In this document: in pieces, positions 8,925 to 18,176 of the stretch | How the letters are laid out: every line of letters begins with the position of its first letter | Numbering within the stretch: the stretch's first letter is position 1 | Source: Candidatus Methanoperedens sp. | GTDB lineage: Archaea; Halobacteriota; Methanosarcinia; Methanosarcinales; Methanoperedenaceae | Assembly (NCBI GenBank): GCA_027460525.1 | Contig: JAPZAS010000003.1 | Location: forward strand, 1-64,000 | Direction of reading: 5' to 3' | DNA length: 64,000 nt | Notes under the pieces: model-generated | The model's database searches: none | Told to the model about the DNA's origin: nothing | The model's input: the letters and a program-made list of their open reading frames with translations, nothing else | Made by a program: the position numbers and the translations under genes

Positions 8925-10691
8925 ATGCACCTCAAAAGGCGTGAATTTCTAAGGCTCTGCGCCAGAGCAGGGTTGTATGCAGGTTTGGGAGTTGGTTTAA
9001 GCGGGTGTCTTGAGAAAACGAAAGAAGCACCGCAGAATACCACCCTCCCTTCGGGACTGCACCCTGTTAAGGGAACATATATAGATGGCACCTCCACAGG
9101 CGATGCCGAGACCCTGAACTGGGCTCTTGCCGCTGACAATGCCTCGCTTAATTATATCGGTCTCACCATGGACGGCTTGATAACCTACGACAACAGCCTC
9201 AATGTGCAGCTGCGGTGGCTCGCAGAACCGGTAAGGGTATCAGAGGACGGGCTGACCTATACCCTGGTGTTGAGGGACGACCTCTACTGGGGCGACGGCA
9301 AACCGCTTACAAGCGATGACTTTGTCTATACCTTTAAGAACCTGCTCTTCTCAGACTGGCTCCCCTTCAACTACAAGGACGATTACCAGGAGACCGTCAA
9401 CGGCAAAAAGCTGTACGTTGATGTTGTGGCTGTGGACAGGCAGACCTACCAGTTCAGAAGGCAGACAGTATATCCTGAATTCATTTACAGGGTTACGGAC
9501 TTCTGGGCGTATCCAAAGCACATAGCCCAGAAATATGAAGGGAACCTGGATGCTTTTACACAGGCTGATGAGCTGAACAACCTGAGATACACGGGCAACC
9601 TCGGTCCATACAGGTTCGTGGAATGGGTAAGGAGCGATAAGTTCGTGGTGGAACGCAACCCTGATTATTATCTTGGAAAAGAGAACGGGGCGCCGTTTTT
9701 TGAACAATATGTAGTAAAGATATTCGGAACGCCTGCGGCAAGACAGGCTGCGCTCGAAGCCGGGGATATCACTTCCACGACCATCGACCCTCTCCAGGTG
9801 AGTAAGTTCAAGGGGATGAAGGGAATCAATGTTTACACGAATCCCACAAGCGGCTATGATGTTCTTCTGTGGAACTTCAGGAAGAACGGCTGGGAAGGTT
9901 TCAGGAAGAAGGAGGTGCGGCAGGCCTTTGCAGAGAGCATAGGCAAGGATGCTTTAATCCAGTCCATATACCTTGGATTTGCAGACCCTGCATTCAGTTT
10001 CATACCCCGTCCCTCCCCCTGGTTCGTGGAGACAGGATTGAAGCGATTCGGAGTTGGGGCACTGTATAACAAGGAAGAGGCAAAGAAGAAACTGGAAGCT
10101 GCCGGGTATAAGCAGAAGGAAGGCTTGCTTCTTGATAACAGCGGAAACCCGCTCAAGCTCTCCATAATCACGAACTCTGGCAACAAGGTAAGGGAATCGA
10201 TAGCCTTCCTGGTAAAACAGGAACTTTCGGACATAGGCGTGGAGGTTGAGCTCAAATCCCTGCCCTGGCCTACCATGCTAAACCAGTACCTGAAAAACAA
10301 GGCTCCTGGCGATAAAGCTTCAGGGTTCAATAATGGTCCTGATGCTGTGAGCGAGAAATCATGGGATATGTGCGTAATAGGTTTTAACACGGATGTGAAT
10401 GCGCCGTCTGGAACCTCATCCTTCTTTGCCTCGGATGGGGGTTTGAACATGTCCGGGTATTCAAACCCTGATGTGGATGAACTCTTCAGGAAAGCCAGGT
10501 CGAAGGAGGCTCTTGATACCAGCGTGAGAAAAGGGATATTCGCCGGGCTTTCAGCCCTGATATCGGAAGAGCTGCCCGCAGACTTCCTGGCATTCCCGCA
10601 GAGCAATATCGGTATTTCAGCGAAGGTGAAAGGCATCGAGCCCGGCATCAGCATGGGCTATAACTCCCAGCTCTGGTATTTTGAGGAATAG
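8925..10691 (+). CDS. ABC transporter substrate-binding lipoprotein (peptide/nickel family 5)
   Basis: Extracytoplasmic solute-binding protein of the SBP_bac_5 family, which brings oligopeptides or metal chelates to a membrane importer. The N-terminus has a twin-arginine-like KRREFLRLC, a hydrophobic stretch and a lipobox LSGC (about residues 22-25), so it is probably a Tat-exported lipoprotein. Family features follow: LRDDLYWGDGKPLTSDDFVYTF and GPYRFVEW. The length of 588 residues is typical. It is the first gene of a five-gene operon with two permeases and two ATPases. Whether the cargo is peptide, nickel or another compound cannot be told from sequence. Confidence 0.9.
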   Translation: MHLKRREFLRLCARAGLYAGLGVGLSGCLEKTKEAPQNTTLPSGLHPVKGTYIDGTSTGDAETLNWALAADNASLNYIGLTMDGLITYDNSLNVQLRWLAEPVRVSEDGLTYTLVLRDDLYWGDGKPLTSDDFVYTFKNLLFSDWLPFNYKDDYQETVNGKKLYVDVVAVDRQTYQFRRQTVYPEFIYRVTDFWAYPKHIAQKYEGNLDAFTQADELNNLRYTGNLGPYRFVEWVRSDKFVVERNPDYYLGKENGAPFFEQYVVKIFGTPAARQAALEAGDITSTTIDPLQVSKFKGMKGINVYTNPTSGYDVLLWNFRKNGWEGFRKKEVRQAFAESIGKDALIQSIYLGFADPAFSFIPRPSPWFVETGLKRFGVGALYNKEEAKKKLEAAGYKQKEGLLLDNSGNPLKLSIITNSGNKVRESIAFLVKQELSDIGVEVELKSLPWPTMLNQYLKNKAPGDKASGFNNGPDAVSEKSWDMCVIGFNTDVNAPSGTSSFFASDGGLNMSGYSNPDVDELFRKARSKEALDTSVRKGIFAGLSALISEELPADFLAFPQSNIGISAKVKGIEPGISMGYNSQLWYFEE

Positions 10692-10692
10692 G

Positions 10693-11682
10693 ATGGCGGG
10701 AAAAAAAGCCTCCATGGGCGAATACATCGCAAGGAGGCTTATCTATTCCCTTGTAATCGCATGGGGCATATTGACAATCACTTTCTTCCTCCTGCGCCTT
10801 GGACCCGGCTCGCCTGCAGATAAGTACCTTGCCAATATCGCAGCCTCAGGCAGGGTAAGGGATATTGCGCAGGTGCAGGCAGCCATAGAAGCCAGATACG
10901 GGCTGGACAAACCTCTCTACCTCCAGTATGTGGATTACATCTCTAACCTTCTCCACGGCAACCTTGGCTGGTCATTGAGCACTTCCCTGCCTGTTACGGA
11001 ACTATTATCAAAACACTGGATTTATTCATTCGAGCTTATTTTATTAAGCACAGTTTTTGCTGTTTTGATAGGCGTGGGTATAGGCATTTATTCTGCTGTC
11101 AAACAGGGTACAAAAGCAGATTATGCTGTCACGTTTTTTTCGTTCCTCGGCATCTCCATCCCCAACTTCTGGCTCGGCATAATGCTCATCTTGATATTCT
11201 CTGTAAAGCTCGGTTTGTTCAAGACATACTACGATACCTCGCTTCCCCTTTTCAGCCTCGAGAACCTGAAAGCCATGACGCTGCCAGTAATAACCCTTGG
11301 CTCTGGCATGCTGGCGGGCTACAGCAGGTATGTGCGCTCGGCAACGCTTGACAACCTGCGCAAGGATTTCGTGAGGACGGCAAGGGCAAAAGGGCTGCCT
11401 GAGCGCACTGTCATCCTGAAGCATGTATTCAGGAACGCCATGCTGCCAGTTATAACGATAATAATGCTGGACTTAAGCGGTGTGGTCTTCGGAGGCGCAT
11501 ACCTCACAGAGATCATCTTCGGGATTCCCGGGCTTGGAAGGATATCCTTCAACGCCATATTTGCGGATGATTACGCAGTCGTTGTTGCGGTAACGCTGAT
11601 AGGCGCAATGGTGACGCTCATCTTCAACCTCCTCACCGATATTGCCTACACCTTTCTTGACCCGAGGGTGAGATATGTCTGA
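10693..11682 (+). CDS. ABC transporter permease (DppB/OppB type)
   Basis: Inner-membrane permease with six predicted membrane segments. It begins ARRLIYSLVIAWGILTITFFLLRLGPG and carries the ATPase-contact loop ARAKGLPERTVILKHVFRNAMLP (EAA-like motif) near residue 225. The ATG at 10693 comes one base after the stop of the binding-protein gene; an upstream in-frame start would lie inside that gene. It overlaps the next permease by 8 nt. Confidence 0.92.
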   Translation: MAGKKASMGEYIARRLIYSLVIAWGILTITFFLLRLGPGSPADKYLANIAASGRVRDIAQVQAAIEARYGLDKPLYLQYVDYISNLLHGNLGWSLSTSLPVTELLSKHWIYSFELILLSTVFAVLIGVGIGIYSAVKQGTKADYAVTFFSFLGISIPNFWLGIMLILIFSVKLGLFKTYYDTSLPLFSLENLKAMTLPVITLGSGMLAGYSRYVRSATLDNLRKDFVRTARAKGLPERTVILKHVFRNAMLPVITIIMLDLSGVVFGGAYLTEIIFGIPGLGRISFNAIFADDYAVVVAVTLIGAMVTLIFNLLTDIAYTFLDPRVRYV

Positions 11683-12760
11683 GTTGAAAATTTCAAGGAA
11701 TATTCTCTTCACCCTGATAATTGCGGGTATAATGGTCACTATTGCAATCGACTTATTTGCGATGAAGGGAAAACTTTTCTCACCGCTTGATTATTTCTAT
11801 GCCTTTTTCTCAGTTTTTATGCTATTCTACATCGTTTACCCGCTCTACCTCAACCGGCGACTTTCGGCTTATTACTGGGAAAGGACGAGGAAAAACAAGC
11901 TCTCCATGATGGGATTATTTTTCATAGTATTCTTGGTATTACTGGCTATTGGCGGACCTTTCTTCACGGTAAGCCCGAACTATGTAAACTTCGAGGAGAA
12001 GAACCTGCCGCCTGTGGGTTTCACCACAAGCCAGTCTGTCTATGACAGGGACACGGGAAGCCTGAGGAATGCTGAAATCCGGGGTACGTGGAAGCATCCA
12101 CTGGGTAGCGATGATAAGGGAAGGGACATACTTGCCATGATAGTATCAGGCGCACGGGTATCGCTTCAGGTGGGTCTTGTTGCCACGTTCATCGCCCTCA
12201 TGATAGGCACTGTAATCGGTGTTTCATCGGCTTATTTCGGAGGCGCGGTTGACAACGTGCTCATGAGATTCACGGATATCATGATGACGTTTCCATTCTT
12301 CCTTCTCCTCGTGTTCATAGTGTTCATATTCGGCGCTGACCTCACGCTTATAATATTGATAATTGGCGTGACCGGCTGGACCGGGGCAGCAAGAATAGTG
12401 CGAAGCGAAGCCCTGTCCCTTCGGACGCGGGAGTTCGTGCTTGCAAGCAAAGCGCTTGGTGCCAGTGATACAAGGATAATCTTCCGCCATCTCATTCCCA
12501 ATGTGATGGGCACACTGATAGTGATAGCCACGCTCTCGATACCTGGCGTTATCCTGGCAGAAGCTGCCCTGAGTTTCATCGGGCTGGGTGACCCCACGGT
12601 GGCGAGCTGGGGCAGGATACTCAATGCAGGGCAGGACAACCTCGACACAACGTGGTGGGTGGCGGTCGAACCGGGTATAATGCTCTTCCTTACCGTGCTT
12701 TCCTTCAACTTCCTGGGAGATGGGCTTCGGGATGCCTTCGACCCGAGGAGCGAGCTATGA
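11675..12760 (+). CDS. ABC transporter permease (DppC/OppC type)
   Basis: Second permease of the importer. After two hydrophobic segments near the N-terminus comes the DppC-typical RKNKLSMMGLFFIVFLVLLA, then WKHPLGSDDKGRDILAMIVSGARVSL. The EAA-like loop is ASKALGASDTRIIFRHLIPNV. The length, 361 residues, is slightly above the family average because of ~80 extra N-terminal residues with added membrane segments. The start overlaps the previous gene by 8 nt and the stop overlaps the next ATG by 4 nt. Confidence 0.92.
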   Translation: MSELKISRNILFTLIIAGIMVTIAIDLFAMKGKLFSPLDYFYAFFSVFMLFYIVYPLYLNRRLSAYYWERTRKNKLSMMGLFFIVFLVLLAIGGPFFTVSPNYVNFEEKNLPPVGFTTSQSVYDRDTGSLRNAEIRGTWKHPLGSDDKGRDILAMIVSGARVSLQVGLVATFIALMIGTVIGVSSAYFGGAVDNVLMRFTDIMMTFPFFLLLVFIVFIFGADLTLIILIIGVTGWTGAARIVRSEALSLRTREFVLASKALGASDTRIIFRHLIPNVMGTLIVIATLSIPGVILAEAALSFIGLGDPTVASWGRILNAGQDNLDTTWWVAVEPGIMLFLTVLSFNFLGDGLRDAFDPRSEL

Positions 12761-13764
12761 ACATACTTGAGGTAAAGGGGCTTGTGACCTGTTTTTTCAC
12801 CCGCAGGGGAATTGTCAGGGCTGTTAACGATGTCAGCTTTGACCTTCAGAAAGGCGAGGTGCTCTGTCTTGTTGGGGAGAGCGGCTCTGGAAAGACGGTC
12901 TCTGCATTATCCATACTCGGGCTTGTCGACTCCCCGGGAAGGCTAACAGGTGGAGAGGTAATGCTGGATGGTGAAGACCTGAGGCAGTACACGCCTGAGC
13001 AGCTTCGGCTCATCCGGGGAAAGCGGATAGCCATGATATTCCAGGACCCCAGGGAATCGCTCAATCCCGTGCTCACCATCGGCGAGCAGATAATGGAGCC
13101 GATGAAAGTGCACATTAATTTATCGGATAGAGAAGCCAGGGAAAAGGCGCTTCGTCTCCTTGAGAGGGTGGGCGTGCCTAAAGAGCGGCTTTTTAGCTAT
13201 CCTCATGAGTTCAGCGGGGGCATGAACCAGAGGGTGATGATAGCCATGGCTCTTGGCTGCGATCCCGAGATACTGATAGCAGATGAGCCAACGTCTGCAC
13301 TTGATGTCACAACGCAATCAAGATTCCTGGAGCTTTTGCTGGATTTGAAAAGGGAAAAGGGGATGTCCATGATATTCATAACCCACGACCTGGGAATAGT
13401 GGCACAGATCGCGGACAGGGTTGTGGTGATGTATGCAGGCAAAGCCATGGAAAAAGGGAACGTCTGGCAGATATTCGAAAACCCGAGGCATCCTTATACC
13501 ATAGGCTTATTGAACTCGCTGCCAGATGTCGCGATGAAGCGGGAGAAGCTTGTGCCGATACCAGGGCAGATTCCAAGCCTCATAGCTCCTCCGGGGGGGT
13601 GTGTTTTCCACACACGATGCAGGTTTGCGAAGGAGGTTTGCGGAAGGGTCGTGCCGCAAGAGGCAACAGTTGAAGATGGACACGTAAGTGCATGCCTTTT
13701 CTGGGATTCGGAAGAGGTAATAAAAGCATCGAAGGAGGTCAGGGTTGAACAGCAAGCTTCTTGA
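12757..13764 (+). CDS. ABC transporter ATP-binding protein (DppD/OppD type)
   Basis: Cytoplasmic ATPase powering the importer. Walker A is GESGSGKT (~ residue 36), the signature is FSGGMNQR, Walker B is EILIADEPTSALD, and the switch histidine is in THDLG. The C-terminus has the oligopeptide-type extension with cysteines, CVFHTRCRFAKEVC, which in this family can hold an iron-sulfur cluster. The ATG at 12757 overlaps the permease stop (ATGA), and the longer in-frame ORF upstream lies inside the permease gene. Confidence 0.93.
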   Translation: MNILEVKGLVTCFFTRRGIVRAVNDVSFDLQKGEVLCLVGESGSGKTVSALSILGLVDSPGRLTGGEVMLDGEDLRQYTPEQLRLIRGKRIAMIFQDPRESLNPVLTIGEQIMEPMKVHINLSDREAREKALRLLERVGVPKERLFSYPHEFSGGMNQRVMIAMALGCDPEILIADEPTSALDVTTQSRFLELLLDLKREKGMSMIFITHDLGIVAQIADRVVVMYAGKAMEKGNVWQIFENPRHPYTIGLLNSLPDVAMKREKLVPIPGQIPSLIAPPGGCVFHTRCRFAKEVCGRVVPQEATVEDGHVSACLFWDSEEVIKASKEVRVEQQAS

Positions 13765-14554
13765 GATTCGGGAAATCAGGAAATACTACCCCGTACGCTC
13801 GGGATTCCTTTCCAGGCGTGCGGGCGATTTAAAGGCTGTGGATGGCGTATCCCTCGGCATTAATGAAGGGGAAACCCTAGGGCTTGTGGGCGAGTCGGGC
13901 AGCGGGAAGACCACGCTTGGCAAGGTGATAATCCGGCTTGAGGAGCCTACGGAAGGGGAGGTGCTGTTCAGAGGCAGGAACATATTTTCATTGAAAGGCG
14001 ATGAACTGAAGCAATATCGCCGGGAGGTGCAGATGATTTTCCAGGACCCCTCGGCTTCGCTTGACCCGAGGATGACGGCTGGTGATTCCATAGGCGAGGC
14101 GCTCCTTATCCACGGCATGGAGGACGAGGAGGAAAGGCTGGGGAGGGTTGGGGAACTGCTTACCGAGGTGGGGCTTCTGGCAAGTGATGCTTCCCGTTAT
14201 CCGCATGAATTCAGCGGGGGACAGAAGCAAAGGATTGGCATAGCAAGGGCGCTTGCGCTTCGCCCGAGCCTGATAATTGCGGATGAGCCTGTGAGTGCGC
14301 TTGACATCTCAGTCCAGGCGCAGATACTGAACCTGCTCACCGAGCTTAAGAGGGAGCATGGGCTATCGTTGCTTTTTATCGCCCACAATATGGGGGTGGT
14401 AAGGTACCTGTGCGACAGGGTTGCTGTGATGAAGGCTGGGAAGATTGTGGAAGAGGGGAAGGTTGAGGAGGTGTTTACATCGCCGCAGCATCCTTACACG
14501 AAGGCGCTGTTAGAGGCTGCGCCTGTGCCGAATCCGCATGTGAGGAGGTTGTGA
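13745..14554 (+). CDS. ABC transporter ATP-binding protein (DppF/OppF type)
   Basis: Second ATPase of the importer: Walker A GESGSGKT, signature FSGGQKQRIGIARAL, Walker B LIIADEPVSALD. The start is TTG at 13745, with a strong GGAGGT 5 nt upstream, inside the end of the preceding gene. At 269 residues it is shorter than its partner: the chain ends soon after the FTSPQHPYTKALLEAAP motif and lacks the cysteine-bearing C-terminal extension. This is normal for some DppF proteins. It is the last gene of the operon. Confidence 0.92.
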   Translation: MNSKLLEIREIRKYYPVRSGFLSRRAGDLKAVDGVSLGINEGETLGLVGESGSGKTTLGKVIIRLEEPTEGEVLFRGRNIFSLKGDELKQYRREVQMIFQDPSASLDPRMTAGDSIGEALLIHGMEDEEERLGRVGELLTEVGLLASDASRYPHEFSGGQKQRIGIARALALRPSLIIADEPVSALDISVQAQILNLLTELKREHGLSLLFIAHNMGVVRYLCDRVAVMKAGKIVEEGKVEEVFTSPQHPYTKALLEAAPVPNPHVRRL

Positions 14555-14595
14555 TGGTTGACTATAAATCGCCATGTCTTAGTCGAGAGCCAGCC

Positions 14596-14811
14596 TCAAT
14601 AAATTTCACCTTTTACTCTGGTTTTTCTGATGTATTCAGTGGGCTCTACAGACGCTGCAACTGCCTTTTTAGTTTTAGCGAGGTATTTCCTGTAATCTTC
14701 TATAGTAAGCAATGGCTCATGTTTTGAAATAAAAGACTTGAGTAATTCGAGCTGTTCTTCGAGAGCTTTGATTTTTTTATCCACCTGAAGTTTTTGCATA
14801 TCTGCACTCAA
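14596..14811 (-). CDS. Small helical protein of unknown function, downstream of HepT
   Basis: 71 residues, with a predicted coiled coil (KLQVDKKIKALEEQLELLKSF) followed by IEDYRKYLAKTKKA. I do not recognise a family. It lies 62 nt after the HepT gene on the same strand and may be a remnant or an accessory of that toxin-antitoxin module. The start is ATG at 14811; support is only moderate. Confidence 0.45.
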   Translation of the reverse strand: MSADMQKLQVDKKIKALEEQLELLKSFISKHEPLLTIEDYRKYLAKTKKAVAASVEPTEYIRKTRVKGEIY

Positions 14812-14873
14812 TGTACTATGATTTGATAATCTATCTACTGTTGACTTGTATATATAATCATGTAGCTATAGCC

Positions 14874-15221
14874 TTAATTACCTTTCATTTCAGAAAGGAG
14901 TGCCAGAGTATTCTTTTTCAAATCAGGTAGCTTGTTTTCCATTACATCCCATACGATTTCCAGATTTATTCCAAAATATTCGTGCGTGAGAATATCCCTT
15001 AATCCGGCAATCTTTTTCCACTCAATCTCTGGTTTTTTATTTTTTATCTCATCAGGAATTTTCTTAACAGCTTCGCCTATAATTTCCAGATTTCTTGCAA
15101 CGCCGTCCTGTCTTAATTCATCTTCTCTGAAATCCCCATAAGACATGTTTTCGGTATATTTTTCAATTTTACGGATAGACTCAAGAATGTCTTTAAGATA
15201 CGCTTCATACGCCCGCTGCAT
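14874..15221 (-). CDS. hepT: HEPN-domain RNase toxin HepT (DUF86)
   Basis: Toxin of the HepT/MntA type VII toxin-antitoxin system. In this family HepT is a HEPN ribonuclease that MntA silences by adding AMP to a tyrosine. The catalytic RX4HXY motif is visible as RDILTHEY, and the tyrosine is the AMPylation target in characterised members. The 115 residues match the family. The start overlaps the MntA gene by 17 nt. The module lies between the ABC transporter operon and a restriction-like operon. Confidence 0.9.
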   Translation of the reverse strand: MQRAYEAYLKDILESIRKIEKYTENMSYGDFREDELRQDGVARNLEIIGEAVKKIPDEIKNKKPEIEWKKIAGLRDILTHEYFGINLEIVWDVMENKLPDLKKNTLALLSEMKGN

Positions 15222-15519
15222 ATTTTACACTCCCGATGATGTATGGTTTTAAATCTGGTTTAATTACTTCTTTCATTACAAGATCGACTTTACATTTGAA
15301 CAGGTCTTCTAAAAAGAATTTAAGATCCATGTAGTTGTCGAATGTTATTTTACCTTTTTCAAATTCAACGAGAATATCGATATCGCTTTCGGGTTTTTGT
15401 TCTTTTCTGATGTATGAGCCGAATAATCCGATTCGCTTTACGCCGTATTTTTTTATTGCGGCTTTGTTTTCTTCGAGTTTGGTTAATATATTTTTGTAGT
15501 TCAGCATTTCAGTTCTCAT
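15205..15519 (-). CDS. mntA: MntA-like minimal nucleotidyltransferase antitoxin
   Basis: Minimal nucleotidyltransferase of the MNT family. The catalytic motif GSX10DXD is present as GSYIRKEQKPESDID, followed by a third acidic residue in CKVDLVM. Such proteins neutralise HepT by AMPylation. The length is 104 residues. The start is ATG at 15519, but a second ATG 4 codons on (MLNYKN) is equally plausible. It overlaps hepT, the usual order for this pair. Confidence 0.9.
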   Translation of the reverse strand: MRTEMLNYKNILTKLEENKAAIKKYGVKRIGLFGSYIRKEQKPESDIDILVEFEKGKITFDNYMDLKFFLEDLFKCKVDLVMKEVIKPDLKPYIIGSVKYAAGV

Positions 15520-15618
15520 TAAGTGATGTTATAAATAAATGATTTACTTATTTTTTCTTTTAAAATTGTGTAGGAATAACTATCTGGATACATAGTTGAG
15601 CCACACGTAATAACTTCA

Positions 15619-15993
15619 TTATGGCTGTCCATGCAACAACCCCAATTGTGACCAATCCAATGTGCCAATCTCAACCTGATGATGAATTTGATTAATACCC
15701 CATTCAGCGGAATCAACCAACTTCTTCGCTCGTTCTTCTGGGGTTATATCGGGATACAACCCGATCATGATTGCCGCAAAAATACCTTCTGGATCTAGGC
15801 TGTTGATGTTTTGGAATGTCTCTCTCTTTCCTTTTCTTTCAGATTGATTTAAAACTATACCCAGCGCAGCACCTAGCCGCCACGCATCTCTCTGCTCATG
15901 GAATAGCCCCTTAGATACTAGCTCTTTCATTTGCTTTTTCGCGCGATCACTTGCAGGAAAGGTCCTCATATCTCCAAACGCATCATCATTCAT
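15619..15993 (-). CDS. Small protein ending the defence operon (possibly DndE-like)
   Basis: 124 residues: a helical N-terminus (ASDRAKKQMKELVSKGLF, RDAWRLGAALGIVLNQ) and a C-terminal half with DPEGIFAAIMIGLYP and ITPEERAKKLVDSAEWGINQI. The start overlaps the DndD-like ATPase stop by 4 nt, so they form one unit. Small proteins beside DndD ATPases include DndE, which also starts with a helical region ending in an ALxxSL-like helix. The similarity here is weak, and I would not assign DndE without a structure search. Confidence 0.6.
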   Translation of the reverse strand: MNDDAFGDMRTFPASDRAKKQMKELVSKGLFHEQRDAWRLGAALGIVLNQSERKGKRETFQNINSLDPEGIFAAIMIGLYPDITPEERAKKLVDSAEWGINQIHHQVEIGTLDWSQLGLLHGQP

Positions 15994-17990
15994 GGCGCAA
16001 CCTCCAAATCTTGCGTTGCGAACACTCGTGATCCCTCTTTTTGGCTTTTGTATATAATGGTGAAGTCATTCTTGATTTTTCCCTCAAGATATCTTTCATC
16101 CCCTTTTCTAAAATCTCGATCCGTTACCAATAGGACCACTTGATCTGCTAGGTTGGGGAGATATTTTAAGACACGCTCGCCATGTTTTATATCCAATCTA
16201 CCAAAGGGTGTATCCATAAACACTGGTGCTTTTACGTGGGCTGATTTATTAAGGGCTCCAATCAATGCCAAGGCAACGATCTGCTCCTCACCCGCTGATC
16301 TCCATTCACTTCTGCTAAGGCAAGTTCCATTTTTAGTCATTATGGATAAGCCAAATTGCTCATTAATTTTGAGGCTATCAAACTCTTCTTTTGAGCGTAT
16401 CGTTCGAAATATTTCCGTAGCAATTCGTTCAATATCGAATTTTTTCTTATCTCTATATGATGAAATAGCTTCTTCAAATACTTCTTTTACAGATTCTACA
16501 AACTCAATTCTTTTCCCCAAAATGTTGATCTCTCGCTTAGGAATACTGGCTAAACTTGCCTCAAATTCTGCCTTCGTTTCTTTAAGACCCAATACCTCTT
16601 CTGCCTTAACCTTTACAAGACCTTCAAGTCTCCCCTGTTCTTTTTTCAAGTTTTGTATAGATATTTCTAATTCTCGTGGCTCTTCTTTATCTTGCCCGGT
16701 CAGTTTCCCTATTATGTCATTTAATTGCGCCTGTAGTGATGCTAGTTCATGATCTATCTTGCCTATTTCGTTCTCGATTTCTCTGAAATCTTCTCTAATG
16801 TTACTGTGGGAAATTATCTTTTCTAATCTTGTTTTGTGATGCTCAAATGTCAAATTTGGCTCAGGGATTTCTGTTAATTGTTTAATAAGGATTTCAGTTT
16901 CATGAAGTTCCTCCTCTAACTGCCGAAGTTTCTTTGGCTCTAGAACAGTGCCGCATAAGCTACATTTCTGTGATAATATCCCTTTCTTTAATCTCTCGAC
17001 TCTTTCAACCGCCCGTTGTTTATTATTATACTTCTCTAGTGATGCCTCAGATTTGGCAGTGAGATGAGATATAACATTTTTTGCAATCGGTTTAAGTAAT
17101 TCCTTGTATAGGTCTTTAACCAGTGCTTGCATCTTCTCCAAAGCTTTTTCCTTTTTTTCCTTTTTAAGACTGATATCTTTCTCAATGCTGATCTGGCTGT
17201 GTGCCAGCTCTTGAACCTCTCTTATATCTGTCAGTCTTCGCTTTTTCTCAACTATTTCATCTTCAAGTTTAGATATCTGTCTAATTAGCCCTTCGATTGT
17301 TGTTTCCTTATCCTCTATTTCTGCGGTCACCGTCTGAAGACATTCTGCTAATTCCTCATACTCCTTGCCGCCAAGTTTTCTGATGAGTTTATTGCGTTCA
17401 TTCTCTATTTTCTTTTGAATGGCTACCAAGTCGTCTCTGGCAGTCTTGAAGTATGGAACACCCAAGACACGCTCAATTGAATCTCTGATAATAAACATTG
17501 ATCGGCTATCTTCATCTAGGAGTTCCTCATAATCCCGTAGCATCTCACCATCAAAGAAGTAGAACCTACTTACATCTGATGGCAGGATACGTTGTATAAC
17601 GTTCTCAGGATCAGCGAGGACTTCGCCGTCTTTAACAACATTTAGCGTCATTCCCTCAATATATTTCTTATCTTGATGACTATTTGCTTTCATTTGTCGC
17701 AAAACCGCCCACCGCCCACCATCATGATTGAAAAAAACGCCGACTCCAAATTTGTATATGTCCTCACTCAATGCGGTAAGGTTCAGAAGAGAAGTCGGAG
17801 GAATCTCTTGTCCCTTCCTATCGTATACCTTGCCGTATAGTGCCCAAATTACTGCGCGTTGCAATGATGTTTTTCCTTGCCCATTGCCTCCACGAAAGAT
17901 GATTATTCCAGGGTCACTACTCTGAAATTCAATCTTATGTTTTCCATAAAAGGAGCCAAAATTTAATATCTCAATAATATCAATCATCAT
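15990..17990 (-). CDS. SMC/Rad50-like ATPase related to DndD
   Basis: ABC-type DNA-binding ATPase. The Walker A is GGNGQGKTS near residue 30 and the signature RSAGEEQIVALALIGAL is near the C-terminus. The Walker B and D-loop VFMDTPFGRLD is the form typical of DndD proteins. Two long coiled coils flank a central zinc-hook CSLCG, as in Rad50. DndD belongs to DNA phosphorothioation systems, but no DndC-type PAPS-reductase-like protein is nearby, so phosphorothioation is unlikely. The ATG at 17990 (MMIDIIEILNFGSFYG) was chosen over a start 5 codons upstream. It overlaps the 64-residue protein upstream by 11 nt and the 124-residue protein downstream by 4 nt. Confidence 0.85.
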   Translation of the reverse strand: MMIDIIEILNFGSFYGKHKIEFQSSDPGIIIFRGGNGQGKTSLQRAVIWALYGKVYDRKGQEIPPTSLLNLTALSEDIYKFGVGVFFNHDGGRWAVLRQMKANSHQDKKYIEGMTLNVVKDGEVLADPENVIQRILPSDVSRFYFFDGEMLRDYEELLDEDSRSMFIIRDSIERVLGVPYFKTARDDLVAIQKKIENERNKLIRKLGGKEYEELAECLQTVTAEIEDKETTIEGLIRQISKLEDEIVEKKRRLTDIREVQELAHSQISIEKDISLKKEKKEKALEKMQALVKDLYKELLKPIAKNVISHLTAKSEASLEKYNNKQRAVERVERLKKGILSQKCSLCGTVLEPKKLRQLEEELHETEILIKQLTEIPEPNLTFEHHKTRLEKIISHSNIREDFREIENEIGKIDHELASLQAQLNDIIGKLTGQDKEEPRELEISIQNLKKEQGRLEGLVKVKAEEVLGLKETKAEFEASLASIPKREINILGKRIEFVESVKEVFEEAISSYRDKKKFDIERIATEIFRTIRSKEEFDSLKINEQFGLSIMTKNGTCLSRSEWRSAGEEQIVALALIGALNKSAHVKAPVFMDTPFGRLDIKHGERVLKYLPNLADQVVLLVTDRDFRKGDERYLEGKIKNDFTIIYKSQKEGSRVFATQDLEVAP

Positions 17991-18174
17991 GCTCTTCGCC
18001 TCCACTCATCTGAAATAGGACCTGCTGAATCTGCTCTTGGCATTTTAGTCGATCTTTCTCTAGAGGATTCTTTATGACTAGTGCCATGACTGTTTGGAGA
18101 ACTTTTTCCGGTACTGGATTCTTCCTCTTATCATTTGTTATTTTCAGGACCGAGATCATTTCTTCATGTTCCAC
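17980..18174 (-). CDS. Small defence-operon protein (64 aa)
   Basis: An acidic, helical 64-residue protein: SVLKITNDKRKNPVPEKVLQ, LEKDRLKCQEQIQQVLFQM. I recognise no family. The GTG start lies 2 nt after the helicase stop and the 3' end overlaps the ATPase gene. The tight packing in a five-gene operon argues that it is real; it may link helicase and ATPase in a complex (inference). Confidence 0.6.
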   Translation of the reverse strand: MEHEEMISVLKITNDKRKNPVPEKVLQTVMALVIKNPLEKDRLKCQEQIQQVLFQMSGGEEHDD

Positions 18175-18176
18175 GT

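Noticed and set aside
15619-18174. Complete DNA phosphorothioation (Dnd) system
   Set aside because: Only a DndD-like ATPase is clear; no DndC-type PAPS-reductase-like protein, DndA or DndB is near, and a methyltransferase takes the modification role.
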